Positions 9,912-20,894 are shown, numbered from the stretch's first letter. The stretch is DNA of 64,000 bases from Siphonodentalium dalli (GCA_032622095.1 CP136061.1:255761582-255825581), one strand, 5' to 3'. The notes: a model not told the origin generated them from the letters alone. A program made the numbers and translations.

Positions 9912-10426
9912 TAAATTCATTTTCATTATAATTACCATGTTGGTTGCATCAATCATAGAGCACTTGAGTCACCCCTGGTTAATTGGTCCTGCTAATATGC
10001 TATGATGCTGGTGGTCCTGCTGAATTGATATGATGGGGTATATAGGGCAATCTAACATTGTCATTTTTGAGGTGTTTGTCTAATCCAAGAGTTTTTGGGA
10101 AAAAACCAGTGTGTGTATGAAACATTCAAAAACATATCTGCTTTTGAATGGCTTTTCCTGTATATGTTCAGATTATCGGCACACCGCGAAAAAGGCAAAT
10201 TAAAAAAATATAACCGTCGTTTTGTTAACAGCATCAGTTTGCCCTAACAGCATCATAGCAATTCAGCAGGACTCAAATGCATCATAACCAGGGGTGTGAG
10301 TGTATTTTGCACTCGATCATCCATGGCTCAAATTCATTCATTTGTTGCATACATGTATATATTCTGTTGAGTAATAAAAGGAGATGGTCCCATAAATGGA
10401 TGGGTTTAGGGTACAGTCCCCCTTAA
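9912..10426. mobile_element. Family M copy 2, carrying a family N insertion
   Basis: The left arm 'ttcattttcattataatta' and the right end 'ggagatggtcccataaatg' to 'cagtccccctta' match family M at 13972-14752. The match is interrupted at about 9974-10292 by family N. The left terminus is missing. Confidence 0.7.
9974..10292. mobile_element. Family N fold-back element
   Basis: Bounded by CCTGGTTA and its inverted counterpart TAACCAGG, with 'ggtcctgct', 'gctatgatgctg' and 'gggcaa' motifs inverted between halves. The reverse complement of the right half matches 51961-52098. No coding capacity; class unknown. Confidence 0.6.
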
Positions 10427-10730
10427 ATAATCACTGCAGGAGTTCTATTATTAGATACCGTGACATCAGTGTATTACATAATACTTAACCCTTTATTGTT
10501 ATGATATGTTCAGGTAATAAGTTCAACAAATTACCAAAGGCATCATAGCGCATTTCCCAGTCTGGGTGAACGTCGACTCTATATTTGAAATATAGAGTCT
10601 GGAGCTTATGTAGCCAAAACCATTTCTATTCAGCGAAGAGCTTCCCCAAAATGACGTCACGGATTAAAAAAAATACATCGATGATTGACAGGTGTCCCCA
10701 CGTGTTATTTGTTGTGCTTCGCAATAGTAA
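10427..10730. other. Unassigned stretch upstream of the candidate exon
   Basis: Contains a small copy of the 'ataagttcaacaaat' motif also seen at 13402 and 39542. ORFs here have no recognisable domain. Confidence 0.4.
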
Positions 10731-10995
10731 TGGCCTGTGTCGCGACATAAAATTACAGCAGATAATATTTGTCGTGTGTGCGACTATTCTTTTTCGGGAG
10801 ATGAACTCGCTGCATCACCCGGAAAGCTGCATCCGAGAGCAAAAAATAAGGTCGTCATCAAAAATGATGCTTTAGAACTATTTAAAAGCATAAAATTAAG
10901 TCATTTCCTCGGTGTTAACTTTCAGATGACTTTTTTTACGACAAATAATTTGATTTGCAAACCATGGTACAACAAAGTAAATCAAATACACGGAC
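10731..10995 (+). CDS. Candidate exon or pseudogene fragment with a CxxC zinc-binding domain (ZAD-like)
   Basis: The frame is open from 10731, after a TAA at 10728, and encodes NICRVCDYSF, then about 50 residues including DALELFKSIKLSHFLGVN, then NNLICKPWYNKV. The pattern CxxC - ~60 residues - CxxW resembles an N-terminal zinc-associated domain in which the second pair should be CxxC; here the last Cys would be Trp (TGG). The frame runs into GGAC|GTGAGT at 10996, a strong splice donor. There is no in-frame ATG; a GTG lies at 10737 and a weak acceptor ends at 10758. It could be an internal exon or a decayed fragment. Domain naming is inference from pattern, not a search. Confidence 0.4.
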
Positions 10996-11003
10996 GTGAG
11001 TGA

Positions 11004-11787
11004 GTTCTATTTATATTTATGGGAGGCCAAGTTGGTACCATGCGCAGGCCTATCTATCAGGTCTAGCACATCCTTCAAATTAATCCGAATCGTACCGAAT
11101 ATATAATTTCGAAGCCATTGTTTCTGTCTGTTGTATTTGCAAGCATCGCTTTCGATCGGAGAAATTCCGCTCTGTTACTATATTTAGAGGTGACATTATG
11201 GGAGTCTCCACCCACTGACACTTGTTTATTAACCCATACGGTTTCATTGGACGGAAAATAATTTACGCAATCAATCAGATTACGGAATCCCGAGGACTTG
11301 GAAATGAGATATCGATGTTATCCGTCAGACCTTATGTTCAATGTTGTAATGAATATTTAGGTATGAGTTTACTCAGACTGCGCATTTCCCACCTTTCAAT
11401 AGGAACCTTTTGCACATTTAATCTCTGTCTGTTGTCTGCTTATATTTCCTGGACTCCTGAATAAGTTCTCGATAAAGCAGCCATTTCTACAAGTTTATTG
11501 TTCTGTGACAAGGACCAGCCTAGAAGTTTCAAATTGAGGGAAGTCACTTAATTCTCTCTGTTTGGTCGTTAGGGAGAAGTGGACTGTAATCATGGAGAAG
11601 TAACAATGGCTGATGTTCAGTTTACACACCAACATCACCCTTCTATGATCCAATAAGTATTATGCAATACAAGAGCCCATTTATAAAACCAGTATGGCGA
11701 GTAAGAACCCTATTATAATCAGGAAATTAGAGCTCTTTCCATCAATGTATCACATTATTATAATCAATAAATTTGAAAAATGATCAA
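11004..11787. other. Unassigned stretch downstream of the candidate exon
   Basis: No repeat family matched. A plus-strand frame at 11222-11464 (80 codons) has no recognisable domain. This could be intronic if the upstream exon is real. Confidence 0.4.
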
Positions 11788-11834
11788 GGAAATATGGGTT
11801 GATACAAAAATCGGACTTGGCACTGAAAGGGTTA
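11788..11834 (-). mobile_element. Family B terminal fragment
   Basis: ATATGGGTTGATACAAAAAT followed by TTGGCACTGAAAGGG-TTAA matches the left terminus of family B in reverse. Only about 45 bp remain. Confidence 0.8.
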
Positions 11835-12253
11835 ATAAAACAAATCAATTCACAATATTTAGTTGTTAGTCGAGCGAATGACATCAGTGCATTACACAAT
11901 ATTTTGTAGTGTTACTGGGGCGACTATCATTGATACTTCAGCATGCAGTTTGATGAAAACAATGCTGTCTATTATACCACGCATTAACAAGCTAATTAGG
12001 TAGGGCCTCGAGCGATCAAATGTCATAACCAATCAGACACGATATGCGGATCCGGGCTCAGATGCGTTAGGACAATACCTGGGGAGATGTATCGTTAAAG
12101 CGACGTACAAATTTCAAGGTCAACATGCAGCTCAGTTCTGGGTAAACCCGACTCGAATAGGTGCGCAAAACGTGGTCTGGAGAAAATGCCCATGTCTCGA
12201 TGCTACTATACCAAATAGCTCTGTGTCGAAATATATAACTTCTCATGGGATCC
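11835..12253. other. Unassigned stretch
   Basis: No family recognised and no gene seen. Confidence 0.4.
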
Positions 12254-12255
12254 TA

Positions 12256-12405
12256 GATCATGCCATGAATCTCTACTCTGTCTAACACCTGTAGAGATCA
12301 AATTCCACCAGTACAAAACCTGGGAACCTTTTGAAGTTTTGACAGGGAGCCTTATAAAGTTGAAATAATAATGCGGGAAATTTATTTCTCAGTTATTATC
12401 GGCTC
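12256..12405. mobile_element. Family H element, one arm
   Basis: TA followed by GATCATGCCATGAATCTC, then 'tagagatcaaattccaccag', 'cctgggaacct' and 'cagttattatc'. This matches the left arm of the complete copy at 45593-46119; the other arm is absent. Confidence 0.82.
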
Positions 12406-12559
12406 ATTTAAATAAGGCCAAACTTTTTTATTTTTCTGCTTTACGGATTTTTTTAACCTTGTTTTGGTAGGGTCGGTCGGAAAAAAAATAAAAATAAAAC
12501 TGCTTGAATCATTTTTTTTTTTTGGACAATCGCTAATTAAGCAGACTTTCATTTTTGAG

Positions 12560-12910
12560 GCGCGCGATCGCTCTTGCGCACCTTCGCATTAATTTTTCAC
12601 ATGGCTGCCTTATACACAGTCCAGTTTTTCATGAGCGCCATACGCTGCATTAACTATATACAATACAATATTTCAATTTAGAAATTTTTTACGGTTTAAT
12701 TAACATTCGAAGTTGGTCACTGACCAACATTCACAATTGCATCATCAATGCAACGTCACGCCATGCCAGAAATATACACTCTCTGTGGTGGTGGTGATAA
12801 TGCTGATCGCATCAACACGGTCGAGTAATTCAGTAATATCCGTGGTCAACGTCGTTAAGGAGGGTCGATTAATTACAGCATAGCTGTATCTTCTACTTTT
12901 TTCATGGAAC
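12560..12910 (-). mobile_element. Family P element, copy 1
   Basis: The reverse complement matches 48255-48590, for example CATGGCTGCCTTA, 'gtccagtttttc', 'catgccagaaatatacac' and GGTCAACGTCGTTAAGGAG. One end reads GGTCGATTAATTACAGCATA before GCTGTA, resembling family C-type termini, so a TA-target element is likely. Confidence 0.75.
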
Positions 12911-13174
12911 TAAATGGATTCTTCCATCAGTTACATAAGTTATATAAAGTCATATATATTCCGAATTCCGATGTGTTATCTACACGTACCTTGATTTCTC
13001 GAGTGATTTATGAACGATAATTATAGTGAATTATGTCACTTTAACTAGCACGCTGTGTATTCATATGTGCTATCAAAATTTATATGTCATGGATATATGG
13101 CGGTATTATTCAAATTTCTGGTAAATCTGATGTTTATATTGGAATATAATAAACAGAATAATCTTTTGATTGAA

Positions 13175-13283
13175 CTGGAGACATGAAATAATTCTCTCGT
13201 GGCAGGGACTATTTTGTAAAACACTCAAGTGAATTCATGTTTGTACAACGTCCCTGCCTCTCAAGAATTATTTCATGTCACCA
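13175..13283. repeat. Inverted repeat with 21-bp arms
   Basis: Arm CTGGAGACATGAAATAATTC at 13175 pairs with GAATTATTTCATGTCACCAG at 13264-13283 (one mismatch). Inner arms GGCAGGGAC and GTCCCTGCC pair as well. Class unknown. Confidence 0.8.
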
Positions 13284-13395
13284 GTGCAATGAAGTGATTA
13301 TTCTCTATGTACATTAGAATGAAACACAAGCAGACGACAGATACACATATATATATTAAATTAATTGAGTGCTTGCAGTCCTATTCATCAGTGAG

Positions 13396-13454
13396 AAATG
13401 TTCAGATAATAAGTTCAACAAATGGCCTGTGAACTTATTATCTGAAAACATTTC
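13396..13454. repeat. Small hairpin, dispersed motif
   Basis: AAATGTTCAGATAATAAGTT pairs with AACTTATTATCTGAAAACAT. Related single arms occur at about 10507 and 39530, so this is a dispersed fold-back unit. Confidence 0.7.
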
Positions 13455-13466
13455 CATACGGAGCTG

Positions 13467-13666
13467 CAGTAATGCCCTAATTAATCGACTGCTTAACCAC
13501 AGCAGAATTATGGGTAACTTTTCAGGATTTAGTTAGAAATATGGCTTGTTGCCATTCATCGGAAAGCTTTCTGATGAATGGCAACAAGCCATATTTCTGA
13601 CAAAATCCTGAAAAGTTACCCATAATTCTGCTGTGGTTAAGCAGTCGATTAATTAGGGCATTACTG
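13467..13666. mobile_element. Family C TA element, full length
   Basis: CAGTAATGCCC start and GGGCATTACTG end followed by TA. The left dinucleotide is TG rather than TA. Arms are near perfect; the centre has lost the CTCAGTGAG part. Confidence 0.92.
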
Positions 13667-13698
13667 TACTTGTCAATCAGTATTTAGTGTAGAATGTG

Positions 13699-13974
13699 TT
13701 AACCCTTCCATGACTGGAGCTTCCTGAAATTTTGCGAAAACCCTGTGCCAATGAATTCTCTTATATATTGTATATTCGAGTCTCCCATAGGGAGCCTCGG
13801 ATATATAAGAGAATATATTGGCCTAACAATATTTACCATAACCTTGTAATTAAGCCAGTGCATTCTCTTACAAATGCGATTCTCCTTATGGGAGACTTGC
13901 ATAAATCCGTATATATAAAAAAATTAATGTTGCGCCTGCAGACTGTAGTGCTGCTCCCGTCATGAAAGAGTTAA
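13699..13974 (+). mobile_element. Family E TTAA element, full length
   Basis: TTAA-CCCTTCCATGACTGGAGC at the left and GCTCCCGTCATGAAAGAG-TTAA at the right. Two hairpins, the second diverged. The right TTAA is immediately followed by the family M terminus. Confidence 0.9.
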
Positions 13975-14752
13975 AGGGGAACTGTACACTAAATCCGGCC
14001 ATTTATGGGACCATCTCCTTTTATACTTACCAGAATATATGCAACAAATGAATGAATTTGAGCCATGGATGAGAGCAAAATACACTCATTTACAATTTGA
14101 GCAATACAAGCAACACGGTTATTATAATGAAAATGAATTTATGACTCCAGCCATAAATTCATTTTCATTATAATTACCATGTTGTAAGCATGCAACGCTC
14201 ATAGAGTAAATGAGTGTATTTTGCACTCATCCATGGCTCAAATTCATTCATTTGTTGCATATATTCTGTTAAGTATATAGATAGAACGACACAAGTGTGT
14301 GAACTGGTTAACTTTATTGCACGAGTTTGTTGTGACGTGATGGTAAAACGAGAACCGGAGGTTCGAGTTTTACCTCGCGGCACGACAAACGAGTGCAACA
14401 ACGTTAATATGTTCACACAACTGTGTTCTTCTATGTTTATTGCACACTCTGAAGATTGCAGCTTGTAACATACTAACATTTAGGTCGATATTGTTGTATT
14501 TAATTGAAAAAACGTGTGCTTAATGTAGACTATATCCCATAATTTAGCGAAGACATTTCTGTTAAGTTGACGTCGCCAGAGACGTTGTTGACGTAATATG
14601 TTTGTATTGTTCAAGAACAATACACATTTTTTATTGAACGTTTCAATTCTTCTGTATTTTGCTGTATTTCGCACACATAAGCCATTGGGTGTGCAATAAA
14701 AAAGGAGATGGTCCCATAAATGGCCGGATTTTGGTGTACGGTACCCCTTTAA
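13972..14752. mobile_element. Family M element with ~50-bp inverted ends
   Basis: The left end reads AAAGGGGAACTGTACAC and later CATTTATGGGACCATCTCC. The right end is its inverted counterpart, GGAGATGGTCCCATAAATG to GGTACCCCTTT. An internal fold-back of 'gcaacaaatgaatgaattt' and its complement lies at 14040-14270, and a second hairpin is at 14318-14404. ORFs at 14174-14479 follow these symmetries. No transposase. Confidence 0.8.
14318..14404. repeat. Hairpin inside family M
   Basis: Arm 'tttgttgtgacgtgatggt' plus 'aaaacgagaacc' pairs with 'ggttcgagtttt' plus 'acctcgcggcacgacaaa'. GGTTCGAG resembles a tRNA B-box, but no cloverleaf can be drawn. Confidence 0.65.
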
Positions 14753-14810
14753 GTCAGAAACAAAATTCAGGATGAAAATAAAATAAATATTAGACGACCT
14801 ACTAGTACCT

Positions 14811-14891
14811 ACGACTCGCATATATAAGAAAATGCACCAGCACGGGATCGTTAATGTTACACCGGTGCAGCTCCCGTCATGAAAGTGTTAA
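14811..14891 (+). mobile_element. Family E right-end fragment
   Basis: Half a hairpin (CGACTCGCATATATAAGAAA), then GGTGCAGCTCCCGTCATGAA and a TTAA. Confidence 0.82.
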
Positions 14892-15279
14892 ATCAACCAG
14901 AAAAACTTACAGAAGTGAGAAATATTCTCCAGAATAATGAATAATGAAGAAGACTTGTGGTTCTTTCCGCGATCAGATGTCATAACCAATCTGCCGATAA
15001 GCCCTCAGACATGTAAAGAGCAATACCCAGGGAGATGGATCACTACGGCTGATGCAGTTCAATTCACCTAAACACCCATCCCCCTTGACAGTGTGATTGA
15101 AGAGAACTTAACACCAAACATCGGGGGTATATCAATTACATGTGCATAATGGCAGTTTCAACCAATCGTGACATTTGATATAGCACGCATGTTTTTGTCA
15201 CCTGACATCCAATCCTTATAAGGTCGGCTACTGAATTCTTCGTATTGATGTCCATTAAGGGGTATCCATGCCTGAGCTA
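14892..15279. other. Unassigned stretch, partly family G-like at the end
   Basis: Mostly unrecognised. The last ~30 bases (TTAAGGGGTATCCATGCCTG) resemble the start of family G at 53535, so the TA element that follows may have landed in a family G copy. Confidence 0.45.
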
Positions 15280-17321
15280 CTGTTATGCCCTAAGTAAATG
15301 GCCCATCTAACTGAAGTGGCACCCCAGTTTAACTGCGTTCCGTTTTAACCTAACCGCGGTTATAAGATGCGTTTAAAACGCGAGAACCGAATAAATTGTG
15401 CGGTTAAAACGGATACGTCGCGGTTAAACCGGTATATGTCGCTCTTAATGGAACAGATACTAATACCATATGGCGTATATGGCGTGTCATGTTTTAGTTG
15501 CCATGCTCGTTAGACAAGTTAGCACAAATAACATGGCAGTGTCCCTTTCAATATCAATATTTTTTGTTGTGGATCTTCTATTTATTTTGGATAAATAACA
15601 GTTGGGCTAACCCCAATGGGTAATCGGAATTCTTATGGCCCATTTTCGACTTTAACCATCGATAAAATAAATATTTATATAATTATATATAAATACTAGA
15701 AGGTGACCCGACTTCGTCCGGGCTATTCAAAAACCAAATTTCAAGTCGATAGCTCCACCCGTTTCCTAGATCTGGTCTGCGCATGCGCGAAGCTGGTGTC
15801 GCACGTGCTCGGCGACCCGATAAAATTCGTATCCGGGGCAAGATACATTCACATACCAAATTTCAAGTCGATAGCTACACCCGTTTCCGAGATATATAGC
15901 CCAATGTCATTTGCGGATACCTCGGCCGGTGATGAGTTAACGCGACACAGTCAAATGCATCGGCAGGGTGAGAGTTAACGTAATCTAACTTTATGACCTC
16001 TGACGACGTCATAGAAATTACGCATTGATTTTATCCCGATAAAAGCATCGGACCACTTGTACCTAATAATTGAGGCAGATAACTAAAACGGATACATACA
16101 TATTATATATCGTTGGAAAGAGGACACGCCACAGATTCTAACCGTGCAAATTATATGACTGGCAATTTATTATTCGCGCTATATCGAATCGATTTGTGAG
16201 CACCGAACTGAAATATATTAGCGCAAAAACGGCGTAAAAACAGATTTGACCTCCGCACGTGAAAAGTTGACCTCGCACGGACAAATAAATATGCCTATGT
16301 TCGTCTCCGGCCGAAAATACCCTAAAATACAAAATTTCATCGAAATTGGCTTAGTCGTTTTGGAGTCCATCGATTTCAAACACACACACAAACAAACAAA
16401 CACACACACAAACAAACAGATCTTTCAAAATATATAATAGATAATTATTCGACAATTTAGCTGACGAGTGCCGGTCACTTTCAATGTAAGGAAACGCGTT
16501 TAAAATGGAACAACCGCAAAACGGATAAAACGCATTTCAAACGGATTCGAGTGGATAATTATATAATAATATATAGTGGGGGTTAGAGTCCCACACATGC
16601 ATCATAAATGTAAAGTGAGGGAAACAAAAATGCGTTTAAACGGAACAACCACACTCTTCAAACGTCGGGCATTATTCGGATATCGGAAACCGATATTTAA
16701 GTTTTCCGATCTTGCATTCGTTGCTATATAATCATAATTAACTACAAACGTGACACGCCAGTTACATATACATCAAAAATATACAAAATTATACATAATT
16801 AACTACAAACGTGACACGCCAGATAGATTCGCGAATTGCGTATGTACTATTAATAGTATTAAATTCAGCACTTTACTTTGCTTCAAACATAAGCATGTAT
16901 TTTTTCACAAGCCGATCAACAGACGTATACTAGAACATATACGTCAAAATTATACAGTTTTCAACAAGTCGGGATTAAAACATAAAATATATCGTGTTGA
17001 GTACCGATGGTGATAACAAAAACATACAATCAACTCCTGGTCGATTATGAAGTTACCACTTTGCGTGATCGCTAAAACACAAAACGATAACATACACTGG
17101 TAGATGCATGGGTAGTACCCCTCTCTTTCCCATTAAATATTCAAATACCGGAAGGTTAACGTTTACGTGCGGTTAAGGGTTATTAACTGCGGTAACCTAA
17201 CCGCATGTAACTGCGATGCCACCGCAGTTACGGCAAATAACTGCGGTGCTGTTACGGTTTAACCGCAGTTGTAAATGGATTATAACTGCAGTTAATGGGT
17301 CATTTACTTAGGGCATAACAG
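15280..17321. mobile_element. Family F: 2-kb TA-flanked element with GCGGTTA-rich arms
   Basis: TA-CTGTTATGCCCTAAGTAAAT on the left is mirrored by ATTTACTTAGGGCATAACAG-TA on the right, a 20-bp inverted terminus. Subterminal regions (15320-15440 and 17160-17290) are dense in 'gcggtta' and 'aactgcg' repeats on opposite strands. The interior holds an unrelated segment (15698-16437) and no transposase ORF. A non-autonomous TA-target element is inferred. Confidence 0.75.
15698..16437 (+). repeat. Interior dispersed-type repeat ending in an ACAC/AAAC microsatellite
   Basis: Starts 'ctagaaggtgacccgactt' and contains 'accaaatttcaagtcgatag' twice (15737 and 15856). It ends 'atttcatcgaaattgg' followed by an (ACAC/AAAC) run and 'atatataatagat'. 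This architecture resembles tails of dispersed invertebrate retroelements, but I cannot assign the class. The 91-codon frame at 15703-15978 has no recognised domain. Confidence 0.5.
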
Positions 17322-17337
17322 TATGTTTCATATTATA

Positions 17338-17790
17338 TTAAGGGGTGGAGCCTGAGTTATGTCAGGAGGTGAAAAGTTTAGATGGACAAACACAGAAAAC
17401 TACTTTATTGTTAAGCTACAGTTAAATGCCCTAAATAATTGACTCCTTAACCACAGCAGAATTATGGGTAATTTTTCAGGATTTAGTCGGAAATATGGCT
17501 TGTTGCCATTCGTCGGAAATCTCTCAGTGAGAGCTTTCCGATGAATGGCAACAAGCCGTATTTCCGACTAAATCCTGAAAAATTACCCATAATTCTGCTG
17601 TGTTTAAGGAGTCGATTATTTAGGGCATTACTGTAGTACATCACATGAAATGATGAAGGAATATGTGCTATCTGTAGACCATGCACATCAAGCATATTAT
17701 ATAACAATAAATATGTCCAAAAGATTACTTTAAACATAGTTTTAGAAGGGATATTTTGGGAAGAGCATCCTCAGCAAGTACCAATGTACA
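17338..17790 (+). mobile_element. Family G repeat copy 1, carrying a family C insertion
   Basis: Matches 53535-53760 on both sides of the insertion: TTAAGGGG, 'aggaggtgaaaagtttaga', then 'aagcatattatataacaat' and 'cctcagcaagta'. Family C sits at the TA of TTAAGCTA (17417-17418); copy 2 reads 'gtaagttagtgca' there without an insert. Confidence 0.75.
17419..17633. mobile_element. Family C TA element, full length
   Basis: TA-CAGTTAAATGCCC (two extra bases near the start) to GGGCATTACTG-TA. ~100-bp arms meet at CTCTCAGTGAGAG. Confidence 0.92.
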
Positions 17791-17862
17791 CAAATTGGGT
17801 GGAAATGAATAACTGCCAATAAAGGTACATGATCTGAACTAGTAAAAGGCTCGAACGGCAAT

Positions 17863-18241
17863 TTTACCCTTTACCCAACAGAACGGCCCTGTGCCAATGC
17901 ATTCTCTTATACATGTATATGCGAGTCGACAATAGGTCGCCTCGCATATATAAGAGAATGCATTGGCTTAACACATTAAAAATTATAAAATTGTTAAAGA
18001 ATGTAAGAAAACATTTTAGGCCAATGCATTCTCTTATATATGCGAGGCGACCTATGGTCGACTCGCATATATAAGAGAATGCATTGGCACAGGGCATAAC
18101 TGTAACTATCACAATGTGGTCAAGGAGCCGGTTCCAATGATATCCATATTTGTATGGTTCTATTGAGACAGACCGAAGATATTTTAGGCTGTTGAAGCTT
18201 TATTTGGCCGGTTTTGGCCGGTTTGTTGGGTAAAGGGTTAA
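17863..18241 (+). mobile_element. Family A TTAA element, full length
   Basis: Left end CCCTTTACCCAACA preceded by TTTA (one mismatch to TTAA); right end TGTTGGGTAAAGGG-TTAA. Both hairpin modules are present. Confidence 0.93.
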
Positions 18242-18591
18242 TTGAGTTCAATACTGCTTCAAGAATCTCAACATTATGTTTGGTGTGCGCTGCAAAATTG
18301 TGAACATCCATATTGCAAGAATTGATATAAACCTTTGGACTGAGGTGAGTTTTAGCCTCACTTTTAGGTCATATGTCCACAGCCAAATTCCCAAATGTCC
18401 CGCTATCTCCAACAGTGTGGCCAATAAATACAGTTGATTGCTCCCAGCTTGAGTGGACTGACCTCCTTGATGTAACAGTTCATTGTAATGGCTTCTCACA
18501 ACGTTTTAGATCAAAATTATCTGACTGAAATGGACAGCAATTTCAAGCCAGTGTAGGGGGGGGGGGAGTAGATTTGAAATTTCCAACAGTT
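18242..18591. other. Unassigned stretch
   Basis: No family or gene recognised. It ends with a 13-base G-run just before the tandem array. Confidence 0.4.
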
Positions 18592-19047
18592 GGAGAGCTC
18601 GATGTACCAGTGTATTGGGGGGGAGAGCTCGATGTACCAGTGTATTGGGGGGGGGGGAGAGCTCGATGTACCAGTGTATTGGGGGGGGGGGAGAGCTCGA
18701 TGTACCAGTGTATTGGGGGGAGAGCTCGATGTACCAGTGTATTGGGGGGGGGGAGAGCTCGATGTACCAGTGTATTGGGGGGGGAGAGCTCGATGTACCA
18801 GTGTATTGGGGGGGAGAGCTCGATGTACCAGTGTATTGGGGGGGAGAGCTCGATGTACCAGTGTATTGGGGGGGAGAGCTCGATGTACCAGTGTATTGGG
18901 GGGGAGAGCTCGATGTACCAGTGTATTGGGGGGGGGAGCTCGATGTACCAGTGTATTGGGGGGGAAAGCTCGATGTACCAGTGTATTGGAGGGGGGAGAG
19001 CTCGATGTACCAGTGTATTGGGGGGGGAGAGCTCGATGTACCAGTGC
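18592..19047 (+). repeat. Minisatellite, 30-34-bp unit with variable G-run, 15 copies
   Basis: Unit GAGAGCTCGATGTACCAGTG, then TATT and a run of 6-12 G. Fifteen copies of GATGTACCAG are counted. Length variation lies almost only in the G-run. All frames stay open on both strands, producing misleading ORFs of 159-181 codons. Confidence 0.95.
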
Positions 19048-19352
19048 AAATGATATTTCTCAGACTGAGAAATCTTAATTTGGTTCAAAGTGGGAGGGGG
19101 GTAACGATGTTGTAGGAAATTCCAAACTGGACACGTCCCTTCAACAGACAGCCTCTATACTTTAGATATGCAGAATTGGATATCTTGATTTAATGTATCA
19201 AACAAGGCTCGGATCACTAAAATAATAGAGCAGTTGAGATACATGTACATATAGCTACCTTAGATATGGGGAATATACGGAATATATGTATCAGATAAGG
19301 CTTGGATTCCTAAACAATATACAAGCTCAGTTTGGAGAAAATGATTCTCACA
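19048..19352. other. Unassigned stretch
   Basis: Short internal repetition ('tagatatg', 'aggctcggat' / 'aggcttggat') but no family or gene recognised. Confidence 0.4.
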
Positions 19353-19400
19353 TTAACCCTTTAATGGCGGGAGCTGCGCTGGTGCAGCATTAAAGATCGT
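19353..19400 (-). mobile_element. Family E terminal fragment
   Basis: TTAA-CCCTTTAATGGCGGGAGCT, then 'gcgctggtgcagcattaaag'. The rest is missing. Confidence 0.8.
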
Positions 19401-19821
19401 GAATAATACAAGTGTCAGAACATCCTGATTGAAGTGGCCTACACATGATAAACTATTATTCTATCAAAGTGTCAATTTATATAATTGGAAATATAGTGTC
19501 AAGTTGGCGAGAGCAAATCAGGCACAATGCAATGCCAGCATTGGAGCATTTGATTAACAATATAAAGTTTTCTGTAAATTCTGCACGTTTTCGCCACACT
19601 TAACCCAGTAGAACTAGTCTATGTGTCAATATATTCAATGTAATGTAATACTGAATGTAATCCAGAAATATATACTTAAATATCAATCAAATTAACTATA
19701 AAAGTCCCCGTAATGACACTCCATTGCTAATGACCAAACAGTGTATCACCAGACATCTGCATATAAGTACCGTGCCGTGGCCGAGATAAAGTCTGTAGAC
19801 ACCGTTATGACATTCTGGGAG

Positions 19822-20268
19822 TAAGCCTTCAAATAGTGTGTCTGTCATTTGCAGAATGAGGTCCCCAGAGGGTGAATTTAGTGACGCTATCCTACACAGC
19901 GGGTTAACATAACTAAATTCACGCTCTGGGGACCTCATGCTACTAGGACCTCATCTTCTGAGAACTGTGTATAGTCTCAAATTAACATTGTTTCTAGTTA
20001 CTTTTCCCTTTCTGTTCAGTTTCTTTATGCCCTAATTTGCAAAAGATAAAATGCATAATGGAGGTGACCAATGGGTGAACATTTAACTTTAACTAGGGAA
20101 CTTCAATCTGATGCTTACATGTAGGTCTAGCAGTTTAAAAGACTTAACAGAATGCGGTCCCCAGAGGGTGAACTTGGTGATGCTAGCCTACCATGCGGGA
20201 TAGAGTCACTAAATTCACCCTCTGGGGACCTCATTCTGCAATAGACAGACACACTATTGCAGGGCTTG
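19822..20268 (-). mobile_element. Family D element, long form
   Basis: The left arm (19822-19935) and right arm (20149-20268) both carry the GAGGTCCCCAGAGGGTGAA module. The ~210-bp middle contains 'gcaaaagataaaatgcataa' and matches the middle of the copy at 44018-45060 without its insertion. No target duplication is visible at the ends. Confidence 0.88.
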
Positions 20269-20384
20269 CCAGACAGCCTGTTATAGTCGAGATACTATCG
20301 TTATTTATAGTAATTACGAGATGCATGTCTGTCATAAATGATGGCTTTCTTAGATTTATTAATATCCTTCTGAGTTGACATCTT

Positions 20385-20764
20385 TTAAAGTGATGTGAAA
20401 CACTCCGACAGGGTGATCAAATAGAAATGGAGAATAATCTTGTTCAAAGTCGTAAACTTTACAAATAGTATATCCAAATTTACAACACACACCATCATTA
20501 TTATATATGAATATTAAATGCAGTGACTCTCGATGGCGAAATCGTTTTCGCTAGTTTATCGCCGATAGATGCGTCCCGAATCGAGTAGTAAATATTTACA
20601 ATTGAGCGTAGTTCTGATGATGTTTTCTATGGAGTGGTAAGGTCGATTTGCTTCAAATTTTCGGCGATGTTAGTAGAATGTTACATTCATCCAGTTGTCA
20701 TAGCGCCTGAATACTAAGTTATCAGTTTCACGCACTCGAACAAGTACATATAACATGTCTTAAA
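20385..20764 (+). mobile_element. Family J element, copy 1
   Basis: Starts TTAAAGTGATGTGAAACACT and ends near CATGTCTTAAAA. It matches 38187-38574 along its length, for example 'ctctcgatggcgaaatcg' and 'gatgatgttttct'. Its first 55 bp are the monomer of the satellite at 61183-63085. No convincing coding frame is shared by copies. Confidence 0.85.
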
Positions 20765-20788
20765 AGATTATTCTGAGGTGGTGTACAG

Positions 20789-20894
20789 AATGTGGTAAAT
20801 AATCAACTCCTTAACCACAGCAGAATTATGGGTAACTTTTTCAGGATTTAGTTGGAAATATGGCTTGTTGCCATTCATCGGAAAGATCTCAGTG
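20789..20894. mobile_element. Family C left half
   Basis: From 'gtaaataatcaactcctta' through the arm to 'gatctcagtg', where it stops. The outer terminus is also eroded. Confidence 0.8.

Noticed and set aside
14318-14404. Possible tRNA or tRNA-derived SINE because of GGTTCGAG
   Set aside because: The motif lies in the arm of a long hairpin inside family M. No A-box spacing or cloverleaf can be drawn.
15703-15978. 91-codon frame as a retroelement protein
   Set aside because: No domain recognised. The region looks like repeat tail sequence with its own internal duplication.
18543-19115. Overlapping frames of 159-181 codons on both strands
   Set aside because: They are produced by the 30-34-bp minisatellite, which has no stops in any frame.
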